Origin: Curtobacterium sp. ISL-83
Lineage (GTDB): Bacteria; Actinomycetota; Actinomycetes; Actinomycetales; Microbacteriaceae
Length of the DNA: 64,000 bases
Direction: 5' to 3'
NCBI RefSeq assembly: GCF_018613895.1
Contig: NZ_JAGGPH010000013.1
Span: 227,511 to 291,510, forward strand
Shown here: piece after piece, positions 1 to 8,982 of the stretch
How the letters are laid out: each line of letters starts with the position of its first letter
Numbering within the stretch: the first letter of the stretch is position 1
Notes under the pieces: generated by a model
Databases searched by the model: none
What the model was told of the DNA's origin: nothing
Seen by the model: only the letters and a program-made list of their open reading frames with translations
Made by a program: the position numbers and the translations under genes

Positions 1-1183
<1,183 letters not shown>

Positions 1184-1197
<14 letters not shown>

Positions 1198-2365
1198 GTC
1201 CGCCGCCAGCTACCTCACCGGGCAGCTCCGACAGATCGGCCTGTTTATCGCGCTGATCGTCATCGTGATCTTCTTCCAGGCCACGACCGGCGGGATCACC
1301 CTCGCGCCGATCAACGTCTCGAACCTGATCGTCCAGAACAGCTACATCCTGATCCTCGCCATCGGCATGGTCATGGTCATCATCGCCGGCCACATCGACC
1401 TGTCCGTCGGGTCGGTCGTCGCCTTCACCGGCGCCATGGCCGGCGTGATGATCACCCAGTGGCACGTGCCGTGGCCGATCGCCGTGCTGCTCTGCCTGGT
1501 CATCGGCGCCCTCGTCGGTGCGTGGCAGGGCTTCTGGATCGCGTACTTCGGGATCCCGGCGTTCATCGTCACCCTGGCGGGCATGCTCGCCTTCCGTGGT
1601 GCAGCCCAGATCGCCCTGCAGAACCAGCAGATCTCGCCGTTCCCGGACGGGTTCCGCTCGCTCGGTTCGGGCTTCCTGCCGACCTTCGGGTCCTCGGGCT
1701 ACGAGCCGCTGACGATGATCCTCGGGTTCGCCGCGGCCGCCGTGATGGCCGTCGTCGCGTTCCGTGGTCGTGCCACGCGTCGCAAGTACCAGCTCGAGAG
1801 CGAGCCCTTCGCCTGGTTCATCGTGAAGCTGGCGTTCGGCGTCGCGCTCGTGATCTACGTCGCGCTGCTGCTGGCGAGCTACAACGGCACGCCGATCGTC
1901 CTCGTGATCCTCGGTCTGCTCGTCGTCGTCTACTCGGTGATCATGCGGAGCGCCGTGTTCGGTCGGCACATCTACGCCATCGGTGGCAACGCCCTCGCGG
2001 CGCAGCTCTCCGGCGTCAAGACGAAGCGCGTCACGTTCCTGCTCTTCGTCAACATGGGCGTCATCTCCGCCCTCGCCGGCGTGGTGTTCACCGGCCAGCT
2101 CAACCTCGCCTCGCCGAGCGCGGGCAACGGCTTCGAGCTCGACGCCATCGCGGCCGTGTTCATCGGTGGCGCTGCCGTCACCGGCGGCATCGGGACGGTC
2201 CCCGGCGCCATCGTCGGTGGTCTCATCATCGGTCTGCTGAACAACGGCATGTCGATCCTCGGTGTCGGCACCGAGTTCCAGTCCCTGATCAAGGGCCTGG
2301 TGCTGCTCGCCGCCGTCGCGTTCGACGTGTTCAACAAGCGCCGAGCGGCTTCCGCCCGCAAGTAG
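1184..2365 (+). CDS. Sugar ABC transporter permease (MmsB/GguB/XylH type)
   Basis: This 393-residue integral membrane permease belongs to the BPD_transp_2 family that partners double-NBD sugar ATPases. Hydrophobic segments run throughout, and the conserved region [20 protein letters not shown] (first half) is characteristic of RbsC/XylH-type permeases. The length above 370 and the charged loop [11 protein letters not shown] near residue 205 fit the MmsB/GguB subgroup rather than the shorter RbsC. The ATG overlaps the end of the ATPase gene, implying translational coupling. It is followed by an inverted repeat at 2404-2471 that probably ends the transcript. Confidence 0.93.
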
Positions 2366-2403
2366 CCGGCCCGGCCGGCCCCGCCCGGCTCGCCCCCGAA
2401 GCC

Positions 2404-2471
2404 CGAGACTCGGGCTGAGCGACGTACCACGTGCCTCCAGGCCCGAGGGCAGTCGCCCAGCCCGAGTCTCG
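2404..2471. terminator. Inverted repeat between convergent genes, likely bidirectional terminator
   Basis: Arms at 2404-2421 and 2454-2471 are 18 bases with one mismatch (core CGAGACTCGGGCT / AGCCCGAGTCTCG). The left arm overlaps a smaller 8-1-8 palindrome at 2400-2416. It lies between the stop of the sugar permease and the stop of the GH13 gene on the other strand. There is no T-tract, which is common for high-GC actinobacterial terminators. Confidence 0.6.
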
Positions 2472-2489
2472 TTGCGTTCGGCGCGGGTC

Positions 2490-3842
2490 TCAGGCCGTCA
2501 GGACGGCCCACCCGCCGGCCGGGAGGCGCAGGGTCCCGTCCCGCAGGTCGGCTCCGCCCGCCTCCACCCGCGTCGCGTCGGCCGCGGGCAGGTCGACCGG
2601 ATCCGGTCCGAGGTTCAGGGCGGTCACCACGGCGGCGGAGTCCGTCGCCGTCCGCAGGACGATCGCGGTGTTCTCCAGGTGCACGACGTCGGTGTGGGCC
2701 CGGTGCAGCCAGGGGTGCCGGCGGCGCAGGGCGACGAGCGCCTCGTGCGCGTGGAACAGGTCGTCATCGGCGCCAGCACGCGCAGACGCCGGGTCCTCCG
2801 GGAACTCCGGACGGACCGCGTCGTCGCCGCCCTCCCGCGCCTCCTTCACACCCAGCCACCCGAACTCGTCGCCCGCCCACACCGACGGAGTGCCGGCGAC
2901 CGTGAACAGGACGGCGGCGGCGTGACCGACGAACTCCGTGCCGACCGCACTGGCGATCCGGGTGACGTCGTGGTTGCCGATGAAGGTGCTCGGCACGAAG
3001 GTGGCGAGCAACTCGTCGTGGCGCTCGATCGCGTGGGCCAGCTCGTGGCAGTTCCGGTCGGCGATCCCGTGCCAGATGCCCTGCCAGAGCTCGTACTGCG
3101 TCAGCGAGTCCATCGTCGAGGCGCGCACGATCGCCGCGCCGTCACCGTGGATGACCTCGCCGCTGAACCACGCGTCCGGGAACCGTTCCCGCACCCGCGG
3201 GAGCACCCGCGCCCAGAACGCCGGGGGCACCGCGTAGGCGGCGTCGAGTCGCCACCCGTCCACTCCCCTGCCGAGCCAGTACGTCATCACCTCGACGACC
3301 AGGTCCTCCACCGCGGGACGGGTGTGGTCGAGGGCGACCAGGATGTCGTGCCCCTCGAACAGCTCGGACCGCACTCGCTCGCCCGGGTGCCAGCCGTCCC
3401 AGTCGACCCGGAACAGTTCCGCCGTCGGTGCATCGGGGCCCTCGGCGCCGAGCGCGCGGAACGCCGGGTGCTCCCGCCCGACGTGGTTGAACACCCCGTC
3501 GAGCAGGACCTGGACGCCCCGGTCGTGCGCGGCGGAGACCAGCCGGTCGAAGTCCGCTTCGTCGCCGAGTCGCGGGTCGATCCGGAAGTGGTCGGTGGTG
3601 TCGTACCCGTGCGACGACGACTCGAACACCGGACCGAGCATGAGTCCGTTCAGCCCGAGGGCCACGACGTGGTCGAGCCATCCGGCGATGCGGTCGAGGC
3701 GGTGTTCGACGGGTCGCTCCCCCACGGGAGTGCTCGGACGGACCTCGGCGCCGACGAAGCCGAGCGGGTAGACGTGCCACCACATGACGTGGGTGACCCA
3801 CTCGGGCTCGTTCGGACGGGAGACAGCGGCTTCAGGAGTCAC
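2490..3842 (-). CDS. Glycoside hydrolase family 13 (alpha-amylase family) enzyme
   Basis: This intracellular GH13 enzyme of about 450 residues probably cleaves or rearranges alpha-1,4 glucosides. The four conserved regions are visible: DGVFNH (about 115-120), GWRLDAAY with nucleophile Asp at about 200, GEV with acid/base Glu at about 229, and FIGNHD with His-Asp at about 291-292. A short beta-sandwich tail ends in GGWAVLTA. No signal peptide is present, so it acts in the cytoplasm. I chose the GTG at 3842 because CACGAT, a -10-like hexamer, lies 7 bases upstream, suggesting a leaderless mRNA; the open frame continues further but without homology. Compact size fits trehalose/maltodextrin-acting enzymes more than secreted amylases, but specificity is not determinable. 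Confidence 0.85.
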   Translation of the reverse strand: MTPEAAVSRPNEPEWVTHVMWWHVYPLGFVGAEVRPSTPVGERPVEHRLDRIAGWLDHVVALGLNGLMLGPVFESSSHGYDTTDHFRIDPRLGDEADFDRLVSAAHDRGVQVLLDGVFNHVGREHPAFRALGAEGPDAPTAELFRVDWDGWHPGERVRSELFEGHDILVALDHTRPAVEDLVVEVMTYWLGRGVDGWRLDAAYAVPPAFWARVLPRVRERFPDAWFSGEVIHGDGAAIVRASTMDSLTQYELWQGIWHGIADRNCHELAHAIERHDELLATFVPSTFIGNHDVTRIASAVGTEFVGHAAAVLFTVAGTPSVWAGDEFGWLGVKEAREGGDDAVRPEFPEDPASARAGADDDLFHAHEALVALRRRHPWLHRAHTDVVHLENTAIVLRTATDSAAVVTALNLGPDPVDLPAADATRVEAGGADLRDGTLRLPAGGWAVLTA

Positions 3843-3909
3843 CGGTCCGATCGTGCCACCTGCACCTCCGCTGTGCGTGCACGTCCACGGTCGGCGGAGG
3901 ATGGATGAC

Positions 3910-4308
3910 ATGGGACGAGCCATCCGCACCGAGGACGACGCCCGCCGACTCGAGGCGGAGCAGGCCGAGCGCACGTGCGCGTCGTGCGGTCGACGGATGC
4001 CGGACGCCGCCGGCCCGGACACCAAGTGGTGCTCGGCTGCGTGCCGCCGCCATGGTCTCGACGACACCGACCGCGCGCTCGAGCAGCGGATCGACGAGCT
4101 CCTGGACGCGCGCGCCCGCACGTCGAGCATCTGCCCGTCCGAGGTCGCGCGGTCGCTCGAGCCCGACGACTGGCGGCCGCTGATGGAGCCTGCTCGTCGC
4201 GCTGCCCGCCGGATGATGGCGCGCGGTGAGGTCGAGATCACGCAGGGCGGCAGTGTCGTCGACCCCTCGACCGCCAAGGGCCCCATCCGGATCCGTCGAC
4301 CGCGCTGA
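3910..4308 (+). CDS. DUF2256 and DUF3253 domain-containing protein
   Basis: This small cytoplasmic protein of 132 residues has unknown function. The N-terminal half has a zinc-ribbon-like CASCGRRM...KWCSAACRR (CxxC...CxxxC), the DUF2256 pattern. The rest resembles DUF3253, a winged-helix-like domain (ARTSSICPSEVARSL...MEPARRAARRMMARGEVEITQGG). The two domains often occur fused. Start choice: GGAGG at 3896-3900 sits 9 bases before ATG 3910, whereas it abuts the in-frame ATG at 3901. Convergent with the HEPN-like gene downstream. A nucleic-acid-binding role is inference only. Confidence 0.8.
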   Translation: MGRAIRTEDDARRLEAEQAERTCASCGRRMPDAAGPDTKWCSAACRRHGLDDTDRALEQRIDELLDARARTSSICPSEVARSLEPDDWRPLMEPARRAARRMMARGEVEITQGGSVVDPSTAKGPIRIRRPR

Positions 4309-4328
4309 CCGACGACGGCCCCCGCGGG

Positions 4329-4727
4329 TCACAGCAGTTCGTCGAGCGTTCCGAGCAATCGCTCCAGAGCCCTCACGAGTCGGCGGGCCTGCTCCTGGGT
4401 GACGCGTGACGACGAGTACTGGAAGTTGGTCTTCTCGTCAGTCAGTCGCTTGAGGTGCAAGCCAGGTCGCCGGTCCGGCGCGCACGCCGTGTCGAGGAGC
4501 CTCCGTGCAGCAGCATGGTCCTCACCGACGTGGTGGTGGCCCAACACTGCTCCGCAGATCGCGTCCGAGGCCGCGATGCCACCCAGGACCGCGTTCGCCC
4601 CGGCCGCCTTCCACTCGGCGTGTTCGGTGGAATCCGTGCACATCTTCGCGAGTTCGAGGTACGACCGTGCCTCCTCGCCGCGCCGACGAACAGCGACGGA
4701 GTCCATGGCGCGGACTCGCGCTGGCAT
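4329..4727 (-). CDS. HEPN-like domain protein, partner of the upstream nucleotidyltransferase
   Basis: This 132-residue helical protein sits immediately downstream of a minimal nucleotidyltransferase gene, with the overlap TGATG (stop and start share one base). The pair architecture MNT + HEPN is known from toxin-antitoxin modules of the HEPN/MNT class. The tail TDEKTNFQYSSSRVTQEQ with a following helix resembles the last two helices of small HEPN proteins. A formal R-x4-H occurs in DRRPGLH, but its position in a loop makes it uncertain that it is the catalytic RX4-6H. It may therefore be an active RNase toxin or a degenerate HEPN partner. No RBS of its own is evident, consistent with coupling. 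Confidence 0.6.
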   Translation of the reverse strand: MPARVRAMDSVAVRRRGEEARSYLELAKMCTDSTEHAEWKAAGANAVLGGIAASDAICGAVLGHHHVGEDHAAARRLLDTACAPDRRPGLHLKRLTDEKTNFQYSSSRVTQEQARRLVRALERLLGTLDELL

Positions 4728-5320
4728 CAGAGCAGGGTCCTGATGTCCGAACCGTAGACAGTGCGCGCTTCCTCGCGCCAGGAACCCACGAGCGGATCGC
4801 CTTCACGGACGAACCGCAGGAGGTCCGCTCGCGTCACGTCGAACACCTGACACTCATTGCCGGTCCACCGTTCGACGAGCTCGCCGAGTTGCGTCACCGC
4901 ATCGACGTCGACCGCTTCAGCGAACACGACCAGCAGATCGACGTCGGACGTCTCGGTGGCGTCGCCTCGGGCAACGGACCCGAAGAGCGATGCGGACAGG
5001 ACGTCGAGGTCCTCGCGCTGTACGAACTCGGCGATCCTGCGCTCGAGTTCGTTGCCGGCGCCGAGTCCGAGCTCGACGGCCGGCCACAGGACATGCTCGC
5101 GATTTGCCCGGTAGGAGGAGTGCTGGAGTCCGCGTTCGACGCAGACGAGGCCGACCTGCTCCAACTTGTCGAGCGCACGCTTGATGCCCGTGTGCTGGTT
5201 GGCGCCCGCCACCCGGGCGACCTGTCGGCCGGTCATCCCGGTGTCCGTCCGCGCGAGCACGCGGAGCGCGTCGGCTTGGGTGGACCCCAGCAGGGTCGCA
5301 AGTGGTTGAGCGAGTTGCAC
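4727..5320 (-). CDS. HTH-fused nucleotidyltransferase (MNT-type, GSx10DxD)
   Basis: This 197-residue protein has two parts. Residues 1 to about 75 form a winged-helix segment (TGMTGRQVARVAGANQHTGIKRALDKLEQVGLV). A C-terminal polymerase-beta-like nucleotidyltransferase domain carries a perfect G-S-x10-D-x-D motif (GS at 114-115, Asp 126 and 128) plus a later acidic strand. Such MNT proteins can AMPylate HEPN toxins and act as antitoxins; the HTH suggests DNA-binding autoregulation. The GTG at 5320 was chosen because GGAGG lies 5 bases upstream. The promoter contains three GTGTAC/GTACAC half-sites overlapping a -10-like TACACT. The HEPN-like partner follows directly. Confidence 0.75.
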   Translation of the reverse strand: MQLAQPLATLLGSTQADALRVLARTDTGMTGRQVARVAGANQHTGIKRALDKLEQVGLVCVERGLQHSSYRANREHVLWPAVELGLGAGNELERRIAEFVQREDLDVLSASLFGSVARGDATETSDVDLLVVFAEAVDVDAVTQLGELVERWTGNECQVFDVTRADLLRFVREGDPLVGSWREEARTVYGSDIRTLL

Positions 5321-5337
5321 GAGTACCTCCGCAAGGA

Positions 5338-5364
5338 GTGTACCGATTTCCGGTACACGTGTAC
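5338..5364. promoter_or_regulatory. Triple half-site operator over the HTH-nucleotidyltransferase promoter
   Basis: GTGTACCG (5338-5345) and CGGTACAC (5351-5358) form an 8-bp inverted repeat with a 5-bp spacer. The second arm is also half of a perfect 12-bp palindrome, GTACACGTGTAC (5353-5364). On the minus strand TACACT (5342-5337) reads as a -10 element, so a bound repressor would block the promoter. The HTH of the adjacent gene is the obvious candidate ligand (inference). Confidence 0.6.
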
Positions 5365-5439
5365 TGCTTTTGTGCACACCGGTTACTCGTCGAGGCAAGA
5401 CAGCGCGGGCCAGCCGACACGACCTGGCAGACTCGCACC

Positions 5440-5751
5440 ATGCCTGCTGGGGAACCCGACGACCACTTCTTCGTGGTCGACGGCCGGCGTTGGCGCCGCA
5501 CGGACCCGGCGCTGCCCGAGGACCTCGCGGCGGCGCTCCGGTCGCACCTCGGACGCGGTCGGAACGGGGTGAAGCAGGCGAAGCGGAACGGCGACGACAC
5601 GGCCCTCGCGGCTGCCCGACACCGGAACGGTCTCGCGAAGCACGGTCTGGGTGAGCGCGGGCCGGAGTGGTGGACCCGCCCCGAGGCCGACCGCATCGCC
5701 GATGCACGACAGGCCTTGTCCGACCTCGACGCGCTCGACACCGCGCCGTGA
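5440..5751 (+). CDS. Conserved actinobacterial protein of unknown function (VDGRRWRRTDP motif)
   Basis: This 103-residue soluble protein begins MPAGEPDDHFFVVDGRRWRRTDPALPEDL, a motif seen in a widespread small actinobacterial family sometimes labelled 'biopolymer transporter Tol' without functional support. The C-terminus contains GERGPEWW, also typical. It has no signal peptide or membrane segment. ATG 5440 lies 6 bases after CAGACT, consistent with a leaderless transcript. Its stop overlaps the next GTG by four bases (GTGA), so the two are probably co-translated. It diverges from the nucleotidyltransferase gene. Confidence 0.7.
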   Translation: MPAGEPDDHFFVVDGRRWRRTDPALPEDLAAALRSHLGRGRNGVKQAKRNGDDTALAAARHRNGLAKHGLGERGPEWWTRPEADRIADARQALSDLDALDTAP

Positions 5752-6197
5752 GGACGATCCGTGCGCCCCGTTGGCAGCGCCGTCTCGAGCTGGGGGTCTC
5801 CGCGCTGCTCACCGTCATGGGGATCGGCCTCGGGCTCGCTGGTCGCTCGGAGGACGGGGGCGCAGGGGCCGTCATGGTGACGGTGGGTGCCCTCGTCGGC
5901 CTGCCGGGGATCGCCATGGTCCTCCGGTGGCGCGGAGTCGCCGTGCGGTTGTCGGACACGACGCTCCGGTACGACGGCTACTTGCTGTCGTGGCAGGCGC
6001 CCCGCGACGGCATCACGGTCGTCCTCGACGACGCGACCGTCGAGTGGCGGGACGGGTCCGGCGTGGAGCACCGTCGACAGCTGTGGCTGCTGACGCAGGC
6101 GTGGGAGGACGACGGCACCAGGTTCGCCCCGATCTGGCGCTGGCGACGGGAGGCGCTGCTCGCAGTGCGCGAGTGGGCGGGCGCACGCGCGGTCTGA
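5748..6197 (+). CDS. Small membrane protein with PH-like tail, unknown function
   Basis: This 149-residue protein has two closely spaced hydrophobic segments near residues 12-30 and 43-62 (LELGVSALLTVMGIGLGLAG and GAVMVTVGALVGLPGIAMVL). A beta-rich soluble tail follows (VAVRLSDTTLRYDGYLLSWQAPRDGITVVLDDATVEW) that resembles small bacterial PH-like domains. The GTG start overlaps the previous stop (GTGA), which fixes the start and suggests a bicistronic unit. No specific function can be assigned. Confidence 0.7.
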   Translation: MRTIRAPRWQRRLELGVSALLTVMGIGLGLAGRSEDGGAGAVMVTVGALVGLPGIAMVLRWRGVAVRLSDTTLRYDGYLLSWQAPRDGITVVLDDATVEWRDGSGVEHRRQLWLLTQAWEDDGTRFAPIWRWRREALLAVREWAGARAV

Positions 6198-6285
6198 CCG
6201 CGGTACGCCTCGGCGGCGGCGGGCTGACGAGGACGCCCGCGTCCGCGCTCGACGCCCTGTCCGCCCGCGTGCCTACGATGGACGG

Positions 6286-7053
6286 GTGACCATCCCCGAG
6301 GACGCCCCGATCCGCTACGTCGCCCTGGGCGACAGCTTCTCCGAGGGCGTCGGCGACGAGGGGCCGGCGGCGCTGCTCGGGTGGACCGGGCGACTCGCCT
6401 CGGCACTGGCCGCGACCTCGGGGCGCCCGGTCTCGTTCGCGAACCTCGCCATCCGCGGACGGTTGCTCGACGGGGTGCTCGGCGAGCAGGTGGACCAGGC
6501 ACTCGCCCTCGATCCGGAGCCCACGCTCGCCACCTTCTGCGCGGGCGGCAACGACCTGCTCCGGCCGTCCTTCGACATCCCGACCCTCATCGGGCGCCTC
6601 GGCGCCGCCGCGGATCGGTTCCGGGACCGCGGGATCCGCCTCGCGCTGGTGAGCCCCGCCGACCCGAGTGCACGACTCCCCCTGGGTCGCCTGATCAACC
6701 GTCGCGGGGACGCCTGGGCGACCGCGCTGGCCGAGCTCGCCACGGACCGGGGTCTGCCCTTCGTGGACGTCTCGCGCGACACGCAGCTCGGGCAGGCCGA
6801 GTTCTGGTCCACCGACCGCCTGCACATGAACGCGCTCGGACACCGACGGGTCGCGGCCCTGGCGCTCCGCGCGATCGCGGACGGTCCCGGCCCGGACGAG
6901 GCAGCGGCGCCCGGTGCCGCGCGCACGCGGCTCGCGGACGAGCTCCGGTACTACCGGGAGTACGTCGTGCCGTGGCTCGGGCGACGGATCACCCGCCGGT
7001 CCTCCGGCGACGGACGGACTGCCCCGTACCCGACGTGGACGCCCGTGTCCTGA
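6286..7053 (+). CDS. SGNH/GDSL-family hydrolase
   Basis: This 255-residue esterase-like protein starts almost directly with block I, GDSFSEG (catalytic Ser at about 17). It then shows block III, GGND, and the catalytic Asp-His block, DRLHMN. These are the hallmarks of SGNH hydrolases (lipase, acylesterase or carbohydrate esterase). There is no signal peptide, so it is cytoplasmic. The GTG at 6286 is preceded by TACGAT at 6274-6279 with a 6-base gap, so the mRNA is probably leaderless. It converges on the GH35 gene, whose stop is only 24 bases away. A deacetylating role on imported plant glycans is possible but unproven. Confidence 0.85.
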   Translation: MTIPEDAPIRYVALGDSFSEGVGDEGPAALLGWTGRLASALAATSGRPVSFANLAIRGRLLDGVLGEQVDQALALDPEPTLATFCAGGNDLLRPSFDIPTLIGRLGAAADRFRDRGIRLALVSPADPSARLPLGRLINRRGDAWATALAELATDRGLPFVDVSRDTQLGQAEFWSTDRLHMNALGHRRVAALALRAIADGPGPDEAAAPGAARTRLADELRYYREYVVPWLGRRITRRSSGDGRTAPYPTWTPVS

Positions 7054-7077
7054 GGCCCACCGAGCCGGGAGCCCCGG

Positions 7078-8907
7078 TCAGCCCTCGGTGTGCCCGAGGT
7101 CCGGCCGGGTGCGCAGGCACGCCGTGCGCGATGCCGACGCGTGCAGCTCGAACACGACGAGTTCGTTCTGCCCGACGCGCAGCACGGGGCCGGGGATCGC
7201 CAGGGTCTCCTGCGGCCCCCGGGACCAGTACCGGCCGAGGCAGAACCCGTTCACCCACGCGACGCCCTTCCGGAAGCCGTCCAGCGACAGGAAGCGGTCG
7301 TCGGTCGAGGTCAGCCCGAACGTCCCGGCCGCGAAGGCGGGGCCGGCCAGGGTGTCACCCGGCACGGGCTCGATCGCGCCGAGCACCTCGAGCGCACCGG
7401 TCGACACCGGGTCGAGGGCGAGCGGCGAGGCGCTCCAACGGCCCAGGGGCACACCGTCGATGGACACGCCGCCGATCAGCCCCTTCGGCTCGCCGATGCG
7501 TGGCCCGTAGTCGACCCGTCCCTGGTCTTCGACGAGCAGCTCGAGCGCGCCGGAGCCGGCCGGGAGAGTGATGGCGCGGTCGTGGTGTTCCCGTTCGAGC
7601 ACCCCGACGACGACGCCGTCGAACGACACGACCGCACGGTCCCGGACCTCGGTGCCGATCGTGAGCACGCCGCCCGACGGCAACGCGACCTCGGTGCGGT
7701 AGAGCACGAAGCCCGAGGCCGCCCCGAGGGCGTCGAAGGTCGGAGGCTCGTGGTGCGTGGTCCAGTCCGTCACCGCTGGTAACAGGGCGGCCAGCGACGC
7801 GACGCGGTCGAGACGGACCGGGAGGTCCGTGGCGGGCGCCAGGGGCGCCTCCAGGCCGTCACCGAAATAGGCATACCCTTCAAGCGTTCCCGACCCACCC
7901 GGCTCCATGGGTGCCGGCAGCGGCGGCACGGCCGCGTAGCGGGCGATGACCGACCGGAAGGCGTGGAACTTCGCGGTGGGCCGCCCCGCCTCGTCCAGCG
8001 GTGCGTCGTAGTCGTACGACGTCGCGATCGGCCGGTACACGCCCTTGTCGTTCGCGCCGTTCGTGAAGCCGAAGTTCGTGCCGCCGTGGAACATGTAGAC
8101 GTTCACGGAGCCACCAGCTGCGAGCAGGTCGTCGAGGTCCGACGCGCTGTCCGCTGCGGACGTCGTGTGGTGGTGCTCACCCCAGCTGTCGAACCAGCCG
8201 TCCCAGAACTCCGAGCACATCAGTGGCCCGGTCGGCTGCGCCTCGCGCAGGCGGGCCAGCCGTGCGACCGACCGGGATCCGAACGAGCCGGTCTTGTGCA
8301 GGGACGGCAGCGAACCGTCCTCGAGCATGGTGCCCATCGGCTGGTCGACGCTCGTGAAGGGCACCGTGAGACCGATGTCCCGGTGCATCTGCTCGAGCGC
8401 ACGCAGGTACTCCGGGTCCGAGCCGTACGCGCCGTACTCGTTCTCGACCTGGACGAGCACGATCGGGCCGCCGTGGTCGATCTGCCGCGGCACGAGCACG
8501 GGCGCGAGCTGGTCGAGGTACCGCGACACCGCGCCCAGGAACTGGGGCTCGTTCCGCCGGACCCCCACGGCGCCGTCGGCGAAGAGCCAGTACGGCAGGC
8601 CGCCGTTGCTCCACTCGGCACAGATGTAGGGGCCGGGGCGGACGATGGCGTGCATGCCCTCCGCGGCGACGAGGTCGAGGAACCGTCCGAGGTCCAGGCC
8701 CCCGGTCAGGTCGAAGACGTCGGGAGCCGGCGCGTGCGCGTTCCAGGCGACGTAGGTCTCGATCGTGTTCAGGCCCATGAGCTTGGCCTTGCGGATGCGG
8801 TCCGCCCACAGGTCGGGGTGCACACGGAAGTAGTGGATCGCACCGGACAGGATCCGGTGCGGCTCGCCGTCGAGCAGGAAGTCGGTGTCGCCGATCGCGA
8901 AGCGCAT
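7078..8907 (-). CDS. Glycoside hydrolase family 35 beta-galactosidase
   Basis: This cytoplasmic enzyme of 609 residues should remove non-reducing beta-galactosyl units from imported oligosaccharides. The GH35 signature GGPIVLVQVENEYG spans about 147-159, with acid/base Glu at about 157. The nucleophile region CSEFWDGW carries Glu at about 233. Other family blocks are GPYICAEWSNGGLPYWL and YMFHGGTNFGFTNGA. The C-terminal beta-domains (NGFCLGRYWSRGPQETL) are present, so the protein looks full length. It is the last gene of a sugar-import operon and is separated from the binding-protein gene by a hairpin at 8929-8959, which could lower its expression relative to the transporter. Confidence 0.95.
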   Translation of the reverse strand: MRFAIGDTDFLLDGEPHRILSGAIHYFRVHPDLWADRIRKAKLMGLNTIETYVAWNAHAPAPDVFDLTGGLDLGRFLDLVAAEGMHAIVRPGPYICAEWSNGGLPYWLFADGAVGVRRNEPQFLGAVSRYLDQLAPVLVPRQIDHGGPIVLVQVENEYGAYGSDPEYLRALEQMHRDIGLTVPFTSVDQPMGTMLEDGSLPSLHKTGSFGSRSVARLARLREAQPTGPLMCSEFWDGWFDSWGEHHHTTSAADSASDLDDLLAAGGSVNVYMFHGGTNFGFTNGANDKGVYRPIATSYDYDAPLDEAGRPTAKFHAFRSVIARYAAVPPLPAPMEPGGSGTLEGYAYFGDGLEAPLAPATDLPVRLDRVASLAALLPAVTDWTTHHEPPTFDALGAASGFVLYRTEVALPSGGVLTIGTEVRDRAVVSFDGVVVGVLEREHHDRAITLPAGSGALELLVEDQGRVDYGPRIGEPKGLIGGVSIDGVPLGRWSASPLALDPVSTGALEVLGAIEPVPGDTLAGPAFAAGTFGLTSTDDRFLSLDGFRKGVAWVNGFCLGRYWSRGPQETLAIPGPVLRVGQNELVVFELHASASRTACLRTRPDLGHTEG

Positions 8908-8928
8908 GGGGTGACTCTTTCAGGGAGC

Positions 8929-8959
8929 GGGGCCGTGCGGAGGGTGTCCGCACGGCCCC
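8929..8959 (-). terminator. Intercistronic hairpin between binding protein and GH35 gene
   Basis: A perfect 12-bp stem (GGGGCCGTGCGG / CCGCACGGCCCC) with a 7-base loop lies in the 75-base gap between two co-directional genes. It may act as a partial terminator or 3'-stabilising hairpin that favours expression of the binding protein. Confidence 0.6.
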
Positions 8960-8982
8960 GGGTTCAGGCAGGAGGCAGGGAA

